A stretch of DNA of 64,000 bases, taken from Halodesulfovibrio spirochaetisodalis (lineage in GTDB: Bacteria > Desulfobacterota > Desulfovibrionia > Desulfovibrionales > Desulfovibrionaceae). Of this stretch, positions 36,326 to 44,156 are shown piece by piece (position 1 is the stretch's first letter; each line of letters begins with the position of its first letter). The stretch covers positions 1 to 64,000 of the forward strand of contig NZ_JXMS01000015.1 in the NCBI RefSeq assembly GCF_001672295.1. Direction: 5' to 3'. The position numbers were made by a program, and so were the translations under genes. The notes beneath the pieces were generated by a model. It searched no databases and was not told where the DNA came from. It saw only the letters and a program-made list of their open reading frames with translations.

Positions 36326-37663
36326 CTAGGCTCCTTTAATGACGATGTTGTTGCCAACTTCTACGACAGTACCTGCAATAGAAGCATGAACGGTTGCACC
36401 GAGTGCGCCTTCCGGCACAGCACCGATAAGCTGGCCTGCAGTTACAGTGTCCCCTACCTTAACTTGAGCAACAGAAGGTGCGCCAATGTGCATGCGGAGC
36501 GGGAGACTTACCTGTGCAGGTTTGTAATCGCCTTTAAATTCTGGATGGATATTCATGTAATCAGCAATGCCGATTTTGGACGCAAGGCGAGGTACCGGAA
36601 TTTTACGGTACGGACGCATTGCAGACTGTTCGGAACGAACTTCACGCGGACCGGTGTACTGAACACCTTTCTCGCGGAACTGTCCTTTTAATGCGCTGTT
36701 GATACGGCGCGGGGAAAGCCCCATTGGACAGCTGAAGAGTTCACACACCCCACATTCACAACACATGGCTGCCTGAGTGGCACCCATTGCTACATCCTGA
36801 CCACCGCCGAATGCGCGCATAACTTTGTGTGTTTCAAAACTGTGACCTACGAGGTAACGCGGACACAGCTCTGTACACATGCGACACTGGATACAGGCAG
36901 TAGCAGCACGGCGCTGCATGGTGTGAAGATCAACGGTCGCCTGCTTATGCAGGTAGTGTCCACGAGGGAGCACAATAAGACCGCCGCTTGTTTTTGTGAT
37001 TACTTCATTCTCAAAAGCAGCCTGAGAATCACACATACGTCCCATCATCGGACCACCGAGAATGTATACAGGGTCTGCAACGGTTGCACCGCCACAGAAT
37101 TCGAGACATTCCTTAAGGCTGGTACCGAGTGGTACACGGATAATAGAAGGATTACCTACTTCACCTGTAACTGTAAGCACTTTGTGTGTCAGCGGCTTAC
37201 CGTCCATAGCTTCTGCAACAGTGTGCAGAGTACCAACGTTAGCCACAACAGCGCCCACATCTTTAGGCAAACCCAAAGGCGGGATGGTTTTTCCGGTTAC
37301 TTCGTGAACCAGAATCTGCTCATCACCGGCAGGATAGAAGTTATCGAGTTGAGCAAGCTCAAGGCCGGTACCTTCCATACCCTTTGCAAAAATATCTGCA
37401 ATTTCGGTATATTTCCGTTTAATGCCAATGACACCTCGTGTAGCCCCTGTAGCTGCAACTACAGCCTGCATGGCACGAATGATGTCAGAAGCATGGGATT
37501 TCATGATGTACTGATCAGTGTGGAGCAATGGTTCACATTCGCAACCATTGGCAATGACCGTATCAACTTGTGCGTCGTATTTGACGTGGGCCGGAAAACC
37601 GGCCCCGCCTTCTCCGACAACACCAGCATTCTGGATCGAACGGATAAGTGTTACTTTGTCCAT
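36326..37663 (-). CDS. PduS/RnfC-like flavin and Fe-S oxidoreductase
   Basis: A 445-residue protein of the RnfC/PduS family. N-terminal glycine-rich NADH/FMN region VGEGGAGFPAHVKYDAQVDTVIANGCECEP, the SLBB-type part, then two [4Fe-4S] motifs CIQCRMCTELCPRY and CCECGVCELFSCP, and a C-terminal lipoyl-like domain (VAQVKVGDTVTAGQLIGAVPEG). In Pdu compartments it is a cobalamin reductase; here no B12 enzyme is seen, so NADH re-oxidation through PduT is a more likely job. It starts 41 bp after the preceding BMC-H stop. Confidence 0.9.
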   Translation of the reverse strand: MDKVTLIRSIQNAGVVGEGGAGFPAHVKYDAQVDTVIANGCECEPLLHTDQYIMKSHASDIIRAMQAVVAATGATRGVIGIKRKYTEIADIFAKGMEGTGLELAQLDNFYPAGDEQILVHEVTGKTIPPLGLPKDVGAVVANVGTLHTVAEAMDGKPLTHKVLTVTGEVGNPSIIRVPLGTSLKECLEFCGGATVADPVYILGGPMMGRMCDSQAAFENEVITKTSGGLIVLPRGHYLHKQATVDLHTMQRRAATACIQCRMCTELCPRYLVGHSFETHKVMRAFGGGQDVAMGATQAAMCCECGVCELFSCPMGLSPRRINSALKGQFREKGVQYTGPREVRSEQSAMRPYRKIPVPRLASKIGIADYMNIHPEFKGDYKPAQVSLPLRMHIGAPSVAQVKVGDTVTAGQLIGAVPEGALGATVHASIAGTVVEVGNNIVIKGA

Positions 37664-37703
37664 GACATTCTTCTTTGTGCGTTAAGGGCTACAAAGAGCG
37701 CGA

Positions 37704-37976
37704 CTAGCGCTTAAATGGAAAAACGTCTTCCAGATCGCCGTGAGGACGAGGAATAACGTGAACCGCTACAACTTCACCGATGCGCTGTGCAGCTGCTGCA
37801 CCAGCGTCGGTAGCAGCTTTACAAGCAGCTACGTCGCCACGAACGATAGCAGTAACAAGACCAGCACCAATCTGCTTGTAACCAACGAGCTGCACACGAG
37901 CAGCTTTTACCATTGCGTCAGAAGCTTCGATAAGAGCGGTAAGACCTTTAGTTTCGATCATTCCTAATGCGTCCAT
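37704..37976 (-). CDS. BMC-H hexameric shell protein
   Basis: A 90-residue BMC-domain protein: [64 protein letters not shown]. The pore turn is QIGAGL. I chose the ATG at 37976, six bases after GGAGG; a TTG twelve bases further upstream lies within that ribosome site. It is a paralogue of the BMC-H at 35042-35320 with about the same length. Confidence 0.93.
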   Translation of the reverse strand: MDALGMIETKGLTALIEASDAMVKAARVQLVGYKQIGAGLVTAIVRGDVAACKAATDAGAAAAQRIGEVVAVHVIPRPHGDLEDVFPFKR

Positions 37977-38033
37977 TGTATCCTCCAATTGATTAGTCAG
38001 TAACTGACGTATGTTTTTACTTTGTTTGCCGCG

Positions 38034-39014
38034 TTATAAGCACTGGCCTACGACGGCAACTTTATAAATATCATCTGCACTACAACCACGGGAAAGGTCA
38101 TGCCAGCCTGCAGCAAAGCCCTGCAGAAGCGGACCTAATGCGGTGTATCCGCCAAGTCGCTGTGCAAGCTTGTATGCAATGTTTCCTGCTTCCAGAGATG
38201 GAAATACCAATACGTTTGCTTCACCTTTAATAGGGCTGTCAGGAGCCTTGGAGGCTGCAACGCTTGGTACAATCGCAGCATCAAGCTGCAATTCACCATC
38301 AATAAGAAGGTCAGATTCACGTTCACGGACATTTGCCAAAGCTTCCTGAACCAGTGTTACACGGTCATGCTTTGCACTACCTTTGGTAGAGAAAGACAGC
38401 AGAGCAACACGCGGGTCTTCACCAAGAAGCTTTCGGGCTTTATCCGCAGATGCAATGGCGATATCTGCAAGAGTAGCTGCATTAGGTGCAGGTACAACGC
38501 CACAGTCTGCAAAAATGTAGTCCTTACCGCCCTCAGGCGCGATCATGAAAAAGAAACTAGAAACGGTTTTGAGACCTTTCTGTTTAGGCAAAATATGCAA
38601 CCCGGCACGAATAACATCACCAGTTGAGGAGATGTTACCTGCAACACCAAGCTGTGCTTCATCACGGCGAACCATCATGGCAGCACCAGCAAGCGGACAA
38701 CGCATTGCTTTAACAGCAGCATCCATTGTCACAGGCTTACCTTTCTTTTCGCGCATTGCGAAAAATTCGGTCGCATTTTTTTCAAGCAGTGTGGGGCTGG
38801 TGTGATCCACTACCGTAATACCTGTAGTACGGACTTTTGCTTCGCGCATTTTACTGCGCACAGCAAATGGAGACTGGACAAGCACAGGCTCGCAAAGTCC
38901 GTCAGCCTTCAGGCGGGTAACGGCTTCGAGAACACGCTCGTCGAGACAATCCGGGAACACAACAGTCTTAGGATTCTGCCTGCATGCTTCTTTACAACGT
39001 TCCAGAATGCTCAC
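38034..39014 (-). CDS. eutD: Phosphate acetyltransferase, EutD type
   Basis: A 326-residue PTA/PTB-family enzyme that turns acyl-CoA into acyl-phosphate plus CoA, allowing CoA recycling in the compartment and later ATP formation. Family sections: [17 protein letters not shown] at the N terminus, [23 protein letters not shown], and [23 protein letters not shown]. The GTG at 39014 stands six bases after GGAG and just past the eutQ stop; an upstream in-frame start at 39050 would overlap eutQ. It lacks an obvious encapsulation peptide. Confidence 0.9.
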   Translation of the reverse strand: MSILERCKEACRQNPKTVVFPDCLDERVLEAVTRLKADGLCEPVLVQSPFAVRSKMREAKVRTTGITVVDHTSPTLLEKNATEFFAMREKKGKPVTMDAAVKAMRCPLAGAAMMVRRDEAQLGVAGNISSTGDVIRAGLHILPKQKGLKTVSSFFFMIAPEGGKDYIFADCGVVPAPNAATLADIAIASADKARKLLGEDPRVALLSFSTKGSAKHDRVTLVQEALANVRERESDLLIDGELQLDAAIVPSVAASKAPDSPIKGEANVLVFPSLEAGNIAYKLAQRLGGYTALGPLLQGFAAGWHDLSRGCSADDIYKVAVVGQCL

Positions 39015-39028
39015 ATTACACTCCGTGA

Positions 39029-39805
39029 CTACTGGATGTTGTTTACGCAAGCGATGCGTACAGAAGAAGGAGTACTGTAAGTAATCTCAACACCTTCAGG
39101 GAAGTACATCATATCGCCGGCTTTACCGATTTTGGTTTCGCCGCCAACAGTCAAATGTAATTCGCCTTCAAGGATGATACCCACTTCAGGGGACTCTACA
39201 GTACGGGTAAAGGAAGCGCGTTCCCACTCCATGTACCCAGCAGCAAGCTTAGCATCATCACATGCGCCAATGGCATCTGCAATGAAGACTTGCTCGTCAA
39301 CTGGAACAGGACTGGAACCCTGTTTCTGCAGGCGCTGCCCTTCGATAAAGCAAATACCGTTGCTTGAAGCAGCAGCTTCAACAACCGATGCAGCAGGTGC
39401 TGTTGCCGGACACGCAGTATCGCCAAGTTTAGCGGAAACAACGCGGGCAACCACAGCTTCAAGCACTTCAGCGCTTGTTCCTGCAGGAAGCTTATCTTTG
39501 AGGAGCGCACAAACCTGCGTCACAACCTCTTGTGCTTCAGTACAACCGCCAGCGGAAACCGCAGGCGCTACCGGAGCAGCAGGAGCCGGAGCTTGCGCAA
39601 CACATGCTTCTGGAGCAGATGCACTGCAAGCCTGTGCAGGCGCAGCATCTTCAAGAGAAGACTCAATGAAAGTTACTCCAAGCTCTTCGGCTTTATCCTG
39701 AGCTTGTGGAGTAATGATACATTCACAAATTTTAAGTTTAATGGAGTTAGTACCATTATCAACAGCTTTGCGAACGTCAGCCTCGGTGACTATCCGTTTT
39801 CCCAT
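39029..39805 (-). CDS. eutQ: EutQ-like protein with cupin domain
   Basis: A 258-residue protein. N-terminal module [20 protein letters not shown]...[19 protein letters not shown] is common to several microcompartment proteins. A long Ala/Pro/Cys-rich linker follows (about 52-88), then helical stretches including [18 protein letters not shown] that resemble an encapsulation peptide, and finally a cupin ([31 protein letters not shown]). EutQ of the ethanolamine system has acetate-kinase activity; here that would complete ATP formation from acyl-phosphate. It is the first gene of the shell operon, with a candidate sigma54 promoter about 130 bp upstream. Confidence 0.86.
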   Translation of the reverse strand: MGKRIVTEADVRKAVDNGTNSIKLKICECIITPQAQDKAEELGVTFIESSLEDAAPAQACSASAPEACVAQAPAPAAPVAPAVSAGGCTEAQEVVTQVCALLKDKLPAGTSAEVLEAVVARVVSAKLGDTACPATAPAASVVEAAASSNGICFIEGQRLQKQGSSPVPVDEQVFIADAIGACDDAKLAAGYMEWERASFTRTVESPEVGIILEGELHLTVGGETKIGKAGDMMYFPEGVEITYSTPSSVRIACVNNIQ

Positions 39806-39908
39806 GCAGTACCTCCAGTGTTGGCTGTTCGTGTATGGGGCTTTCAGTCATTTGCCCAAGTTTTTCAGGCTGTGAAAAACCTGCGCGTAACATTTATATA
39901 AGCCTGCA

Positions 39909-39935
39909 CAAGAGAGCAGGCACATGGCTCTCTTG
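39909..39935 (-). promoter_or_regulatory. Perfect 9-bp stem-loop at the shell operon start
   Basis: CAAGAGAGC (39909-39917) and GCTCTCTTG (39927-39935) are perfect arms, overlapping the -12 box of the proposed promoter and its transcription start. It may be an operator or a 5'-end hairpin of the mRNA. Confidence 0.5.
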
Positions 39936-39949
39936 CAACAACCGTGCAC
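39934..39949 (-). promoter_or_regulatory. Candidate sigma54 promoter of the shell operon
   Basis: Read on the minus strand: GTGCACGGTTGTTGCA. It keeps CAC, the ten-base spacing and TTGCA of the sigma54 consensus, but the -24 doublet is TG rather than GG. It is the best match in the 860-bp divergent region for this direction; a shell-operon promoter is expected here. Confidence 0.45.
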
Positions 39950-40232
39950 AAAAACACAGCCATCTTGTAGTTACGGACAGCTCCTCTATAAATGATGATT
40001 GAATAAGAAATAAAGTGTTATTTTCTGCATGTTGAGGCAAAAAATTCTTTTGAAAAAAAATAGCATTCAGTTTTGTGATTTTTTCCACAACCTAAATGCA
40101 AAAGTATTTTACTATGTTCAAGAAGGCATGAGATGCATTTTTGCAGCATAACTATACTTTTTAATACTGATTACTACTAACACATTCAATTTATAGTATT
40201 TCAACACGTTAGTTTCTTCAGTTTTACTAACA

Positions 40233-40253
40233 GTAAGTAACAATTTTACTTAC
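40233..40253. promoter_or_regulatory. Palindrome GTAAGTAA-N5-TTACTTAC
   Basis: Perfect 8-bp arms (40233-40240 and 40246-40253) in the divergent region between eutQ and the amidohydrolase gene, directly abutting the first GTTGC palindrome. A looser GTTAGT...ACTAAC pair lies just upstream (40208-40231). Operator candidate. Confidence 0.5.
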
Positions 40254-40338
40254 GTTGCAACAAGGCAACATGCACATTTTTTGCGCAAAGTATTGCATTT
40301 CGTACAATTAGCATAATTTGAAGTTGCATGGTGCAACT
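40254..40338. promoter_or_regulatory. Two GTTGC...GCAAC palindromes (enhancer candidates)
   Basis: GTTGCAACAAGGCAAC (40254-40269) and AGTTGCATGGTGCAACT (40322-40338) are dyads of the same half-site, 68 bp apart, located 235-320 bp upstream of the amidohydrolase start of transcription and 330-415 bp from the shell operon start. Position and pairing fit binding sites for a sigma54 activator serving both directions. Confidence 0.55.
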
Positions 40339-40545
40339 CCGCATCAAAATTTTGCGTAAAAATTACCTCTTCAACTTCTCTAGCTACGTGTTTTTTCTTG
40401 AAAAAGTTTGATTAATTAATCAATCCACCCTGCTCTATTTTACCACTATTTCTGCAAACCAATCGGTTAACCCCTCTCATACAAGCCTTTTTACAAAACA
40501 GATTATCTCTAACTCTTCTTTTCACAAGAGCGTCTACGTTCACTC

Positions 40546-40561
40546 TGGCACTCTACTTGCT
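40546..40561 (+). promoter_or_regulatory. Sigma54 promoter of the amidohydrolase-like gene
   Basis: TGGCACTCTACTTGCT is a full match to the consensus TGGCAC-N5-TTGCW, with GG at 40547-40548 and GC at 40559-40560. Transcription would start near 40573, giving a 95-base leader before the ATG at 40668. Confidence 0.85.
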
Positions 40562-40667
40562 TTTGTACTGCTGGCAGTATTTTAAATTCTACCGATTAGT
40601 TTAATAACGCCACGACGCATAGTGTTTATGCATCTGGCGATGGATGAAAACCCATAGGGGATTTGCA

Positions 40668-41591
40668 ATGAACGTGATTGACTTCCGTTTCCGTCCAAAC
40701 ACTGCGGAAACTCTGAGCGGAATCCAGAACAGCACTATGTTCAAAGGCCTCTGCCAGCACATCGACTTTTCTAAAATGAAGGCTCAGACCGTAGCTGAGT
40801 GTGTTCAGGACCTTACTGCTAACAACGTTGTGCGCGCTGTTATCACCGGTCGTGACTGTGAAACTACCTACGGTGCTAAGCCTAACAACCAGAGTGTTAT
40901 CGACTTTGTTCAGGCTCATCCAGAGAAGTTCATCGGCTTCTTCGGCATGGACCCACACAAAGGCATGCAGGGCATCCGCGACCTGAACCACGCAGTTCAG
41001 ACTCTCGGCCTCCGCGGCGCAGCAGTTGACCCATACCTTGCTCAGCTCTACCCGAACGATGCCAAGTACTACCCAATTTACGCAAAATGTTGTGAACTCG
41101 ACATTCCTCTCGTATTCACAACTGGTCCTGCTACTCTCGTTCCTGCAGCAGTAGTTGACCACGTTGCACCTCGTTACATCGACTTTGTTGCTCGTGACTT
41201 CCCAGAGCTCAAAATCGTAATCAGCCACGGTGGCTACCCATGGGTTAACGAAGCTATCATTGTTGCAGAGCGTAACAAAAACGTATTCATCGAAATCTCT
41301 GAATACGAACGCTCCCCAATGTCTGAAGCATACATTCAGGCTGCTAACACAATGATCTCCGACAAGCTGCTTTACGCATCTGCTCACCCATTCATTGACT
41401 TCCGTCAGGCACTTCAGACTTACAGCGAACTTCCATTCACTCCTGAAGTTCGTCAGAAAGTTATGCATGACAACGCTGCAAAACTCCTCGGCCTCGAATC
41501 TGCACCAGCAGCTTCCGTTGCAGGTGGCGCAGCTTCTGCTGATCTCGTGAAAGACATCGTTTCCGAAGTTCTCGCACGTCTCGGCAAGTAG
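40668..41591 (+). CDS. Amidohydrolase-fold protein with C-terminal encapsulation peptide; putative signature enzyme
   Basis: A 307-residue protein of the amidohydrolase-2 (COG2159) type: start VIDFRFRP, ISHGGYPWVNEAIIVAE, and LLYASAHPFIDFRQAL with VRQKVMHDNAAKLLGL. After residue 277 comes an Ala/Gly/Ser linker and an amphipathic helix ADLVKDIVSEVLARLGK, an encapsulation peptide very like that of the aldehyde dehydrogenase. So it is very probably cargo. The canonical metal ligands are largely replaced: HxH is Arg7-Phe-Arg9, the second His is Thr, the Asp is Ala239; only His187 remains. A lyase, decarboxylase or retro-aldol reaction giving an aldehyde is conceivable; none is shown. AGGGGA precedes the ATG. 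Confidence 0.85.
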   Translation: MNVIDFRFRPNTAETLSGIQNSTMFKGLCQHIDFSKMKAQTVAECVQDLTANNVVRAVITGRDCETTYGAKPNNQSVIDFVQAHPEKFIGFFGMDPHKGMQGIRDLNHAVQTLGLRGAAVDPYLAQLYPNDAKYYPIYAKCCELDIPLVFTTGPATLVPAAVVDHVAPRYIDFVARDFPELKIVISHGGYPWVNEAIIVAERNKNVFIEISEYERSPMSEAYIQAANTMISDKLLYASAHPFIDFRQALQTYSELPFTPEVRQKVMHDNAAKLLGLESAPAASVAGGAASADLVKDIVSEVLARLGK

Positions 41592-41613
41592 TCGCACAAC
41601 TACGTTGTTCCTC

Positions 41614-41650
41614 ACGTTCCTGTCTGCGTCATGCACGCAGACAGGAACGT
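41614..41650 (+). terminator. 16-bp perfect hairpin after the amidohydrolase-like gene
   Basis: Arms 41614-41629 and 41635-41650 pair over 16 bp without mismatch around CATGC. No T run follows, so it may be an mRNA-stabilising 3' structure or a factor-assisted terminator rather than a simple intrinsic one. Confidence 0.6.
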
Positions 41651-41896
41651 ATATCGCGCCAAAAAGCGCACACAAATTTTTTGCAACCGGATAGTTGACC
41701 AGCTCCTCCTTTGATCATGCCTCTAAGGCTGTTCATCTATCTCCGGTTACCCTACGGAACACTCCATTCCGAACCCTGCTTGAGGAGACATAAGCGCAGG
41801 TACCACGCGCGGCTATCAAGATTCTCCCCGCTTCTTATAGCCCATTTTGTCCCTCATCTTTCAAGCCTTGTCTGGGCACGGGAGCACACTCCCTAC

Positions 41897-41941
41897 AAAT
41901 GCCCTGATTTCTCTTGCCAAGAAATCAGGGCATTTTGTTTT
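41897..41941 (+). terminator. Strong terminator downstream of the amidohydrolase-like gene
   Basis: A perfect 15-bp stem (41897-41911 with 41921-41935) followed by TTGTTTTG. The 245 bp between this and the previous hairpin hold no recognisable gene; they could be a long 3' untranslated region or an unassigned small RNA. Confidence 0.75.
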
Positions 41942-42012
41942 GCCTGTAGCCAATACGCCACACCACTATCCACCTTCCCGACCCTCAAACAGTACTATCC
42001 ATCCACAAGGCC

Positions 42013-42048
42013 ACAAAAAAGCGCCCGAGAGAAACTCTCAGGCGCTTA
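42013..42048 (-). terminator. Terminator of the alcohol dehydrogenase gene
   Basis: AAGCGCC and GGCGCTT with an inner GAGAG/CTCTC stem form a hairpin; on the minus strand it is followed by a T run, about 25 bases after the stop. Confidence 0.75.
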
Positions 42049-42071
42049 CTATTTCAACGTGTAATCGAGAC

Positions 42072-43259
42072 TTACAAAATCTTACGGTAGATAGCGACAA
42101 TCTCTTCCTTACGCATGCCACGAGGGTTCGTAGCTGCACAGGCGTCTTTCATTGCGCTTTCTGCCATTACTTCAAAGTCTTCCGGATTCACAGTCTTACC
42201 GTATTTCTTTGCAAGCAGAGTAAGTGACGGCGGAATACCAACATCCTGCATGAGATCACGGATAGCCTGAATCACATTTGAAGCAGCTTCACGCTGAGTA
42301 CGGGCTGTGCCCTGTACACCGAAAAATTCTGCCATTTCTGCAAAGCGATCCATCGCAGCAAGCATGTTAAATTCACATACATGAGGAAGGAGGATTGCGT
42401 TACACTCACCATGCGGCAAGTTAAGGTACCCACCAAGCTGGTGCGCCATAGCATGAACGTATCCGAGCCCAGCATTGTTAAATGCCATACCAGCCTGATA
42501 CTGAGCATAACACATAGCTTCACGGGCTTCTAAGTTACGACCGTTACCAACAGCGCGGCGCAGATATTTTGCAATAAGCTTAATTGCTTTTTCCGCGTTT
42601 GCATCGGTCATGTGCGTTGCACCAGTAGAAACATATGCTTCCACTGCGTGTGTCAATGCATCAAGACCTGTAGCCGCTGTGAGGCTAGGTGGCATACCAA
42701 CCATAAGCTCAGGGTCATCAAGAGCAATCCCCGGAGTAACACGCCAGTCCACAATCGCCATTTTAACTTTGCGGGCTGTGTCTGTGATAATGCAAAAGCG
42801 TGTCATTTCTGAAGCAGTACCTGCTGTAGTATTAACAGCGAGGAACGGAGGCATTGCCACGCGAGCTTTATTCACACCTTCGTACTGGTGAATTGTCCCA
42901 CCGTTTGTAGCTACGATGCCAATACCTTTACCACAATCGTGAGCGCTGCCGCCGCCAAGGGTGACAATGCAGTCACAACCATTAGCAGTATACTGTGCAA
43001 GGCCGTCATTCACGTTTGCATCTGTCGGGTTCGGTACTGTTTCATCGTATACAGCGCACTGCATGCCAGCAGCCTGCATAAGCTGTACGATAGAAGCGGT
43101 AACTCCAAGCTGCGTCATACCTTTGTCCGTTACGAGCAAAGGCTTGGTACCTCCCAGAGACGCAAGTCTTGCAGGAATCTCTTTAATTGCGCCAGAACCG
43201 ATAACTGTCACTGGCGGCATGTAAAATTCGACAGGTGCGACTGTCTGCTGAAAGCTCAT
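42072..43259 (-). CDS. Iron-containing alcohol dehydrogenase
   Basis: A 395-residue group III alcohol dehydrogenase. Visible features: GGSAHDCGKGIGIVATNGG (NAD-binding GGGS region), FLAVNTTAGTASEMTRFCIITD, and the metal-binding stretch VHAMAHQLGGYLNLPHGECNAILLPHV with conserved His residues. In metabolosomes the enzyme reduces part of the aldehyde to alcohol and regenerates NAD+. I chose the ATG at 43259 with GGAAGG seven bases ahead; an in-frame start 40 codons upstream adds an unrelated sequence. No encapsulation peptide is obvious. The gene stands alone behind its own candidate sigma54 promoter. Confidence 0.92.
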   Translation of the reverse strand: MSFQQTVAPVEFYMPPVTVIGSGAIKEIPARLASLGGTKPLLVTDKGMTQLGVTASIVQLMQAAGMQCAVYDETVPNPTDANVNDGLAQYTANGCDCIVTLGGGSAHDCGKGIGIVATNGGTIHQYEGVNKARVAMPPFLAVNTTAGTASEMTRFCIITDTARKVKMAIVDWRVTPGIALDDPELMVGMPPSLTAATGLDALTHAVEAYVSTGATHMTDANAEKAIKLIAKYLRRAVGNGRNLEAREAMCYAQYQAGMAFNNAGLGYVHAMAHQLGGYLNLPHGECNAILLPHVCEFNMLAAMDRFAEMAEFFGVQGTARTQREAASNVIQAIRDLMQDVGIPPSLTLLAKKYGKTVNPEDFEVMAESAMKDACAATNPRGMRKEEIVAIYRKIL

Positions 43260-43458
43260 CTCAAATCCTTCCGGTGATGAAAGTTGCTGTTTGCACCAAA
43301 ATAAATTCAGTAACCTAAAAAAACCTTTTTCTAACCTGCCGGAATGTACCACTACCCCTGTGGCATCAACGCTCTTCACTTCGTTATTCCAGCATATGCA
43401 GTTACTTTTTCAGCCAAAGAAAAATGCTTTGTACGAAAAGTAACAAGCATTTCTACTA

Positions 43459-43474
43459 AGCAATAAATGTGCAA
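43459..43474 (-). promoter_or_regulatory. Candidate sigma54 promoter of the alcohol dehydrogenase gene
   Basis: Read on the minus strand: TTGCACATTTATTGCT, one base away from TGGCAC-N5-TTGCW (second position T for G). Transcription would start near 43447, leaving a leader of about 190 bases. A GTTGC-N6-GCATC dyad lies 240 bp further upstream (43698-43713). Confidence 0.5.
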
Positions 43475-44156
43475 ACAACCAACTTTGAATCAGGACTTTT
43501 TTACAACTCATCACAAAAATGTTTTTTATATTATTATATCAGATGGTTATTGAAATATGTTTTTTATTGAATTTTTTCTTCCTCACATCTTTACACTGGC
43601 TAACTACCCAGTTTTTTCGCTTTCAACCTTTCATCAATCGGCATGAGCCCTTTGAAACCGGTATCTTTCTCTTTTACACGATACCTCACCCAACAACGTT
43701 GCATTACTGCATCAACAAACCAAGAAGTAGATCAAAGTACCTACTATCCCTTTATCCCCTTTATTTATTCTTTTTTTCACAAACATGAAGAGTGCGTCAT
43801 TATATTTTATCTGTATAATCAAGCCGAAACAAAAAGGATGCAATTAGGCAACGTTCAAATCAACAACATAACCATATGTTTTTTCTAGCTAAAAAACATA
43901 CACGCCACCCTTGATGCAAAAGAGCAACTCAAAACCACTTACCACTTCTTTCAATACGCAAAGCCCTCTATTGAAATTAATTTTACTGTCATGATATCCC
44001 GACAACTAAGGTCATCTTTTAAATAGTTTGACATAGAATGTTTGAGCTACTAATTTTCACAGGCATTTTTTTTAGCTATAGACCCTGCTATACGCGCAGT
44101 TGCCTAACGCTTTTTTTGATAAAGTCACTACATCTCAGCACCGGACACTGATTTAC
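43475..44156. other. A/T-rich intergenic region without a gene
   Basis: About 680 bp upstream of both the alcohol dehydrogenase and the O-antigen ligase-like gene. The reading frames in it are low-complexity (Phe/Leu/Tyr-rich) and show no ribosome sites. It holds one GTTGC-type dyad (43698-43713). Confidence 0.5.

Noticed and set aside
35009-37714. Long plus-strand frames through the shell genes (35009-35830, 36827-37714)
   Set aside because: They are reverse images of strongly biased shell and PduS genes; no recognisable domain and no ribosome sites.
40329-40345. GGTGCAACTCCGC as a sigma54 promoter
   Set aside because: The spacing between GG and GC is nine, not ten, and it overlaps the GTTGC dyad.
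40626-41675. A 349-codon open frame antisense to the amidohydrolase-like gene
   Set aside because: It is Cys/Val/Asn-rich without family resemblance or ribosome site. The plus-strand gene has strong codon bias, which opens the opposite frame; the same applies to 28425-29060 antisense to dctP.
41711-42064. Possible 117-codon gene between amidohydrolase-like and alcohol dehydrogenase genes
   Set aside because: It runs through two terminator stems, is Leu/Arg/His-rich and has no ribosome site; treated as untranslated.
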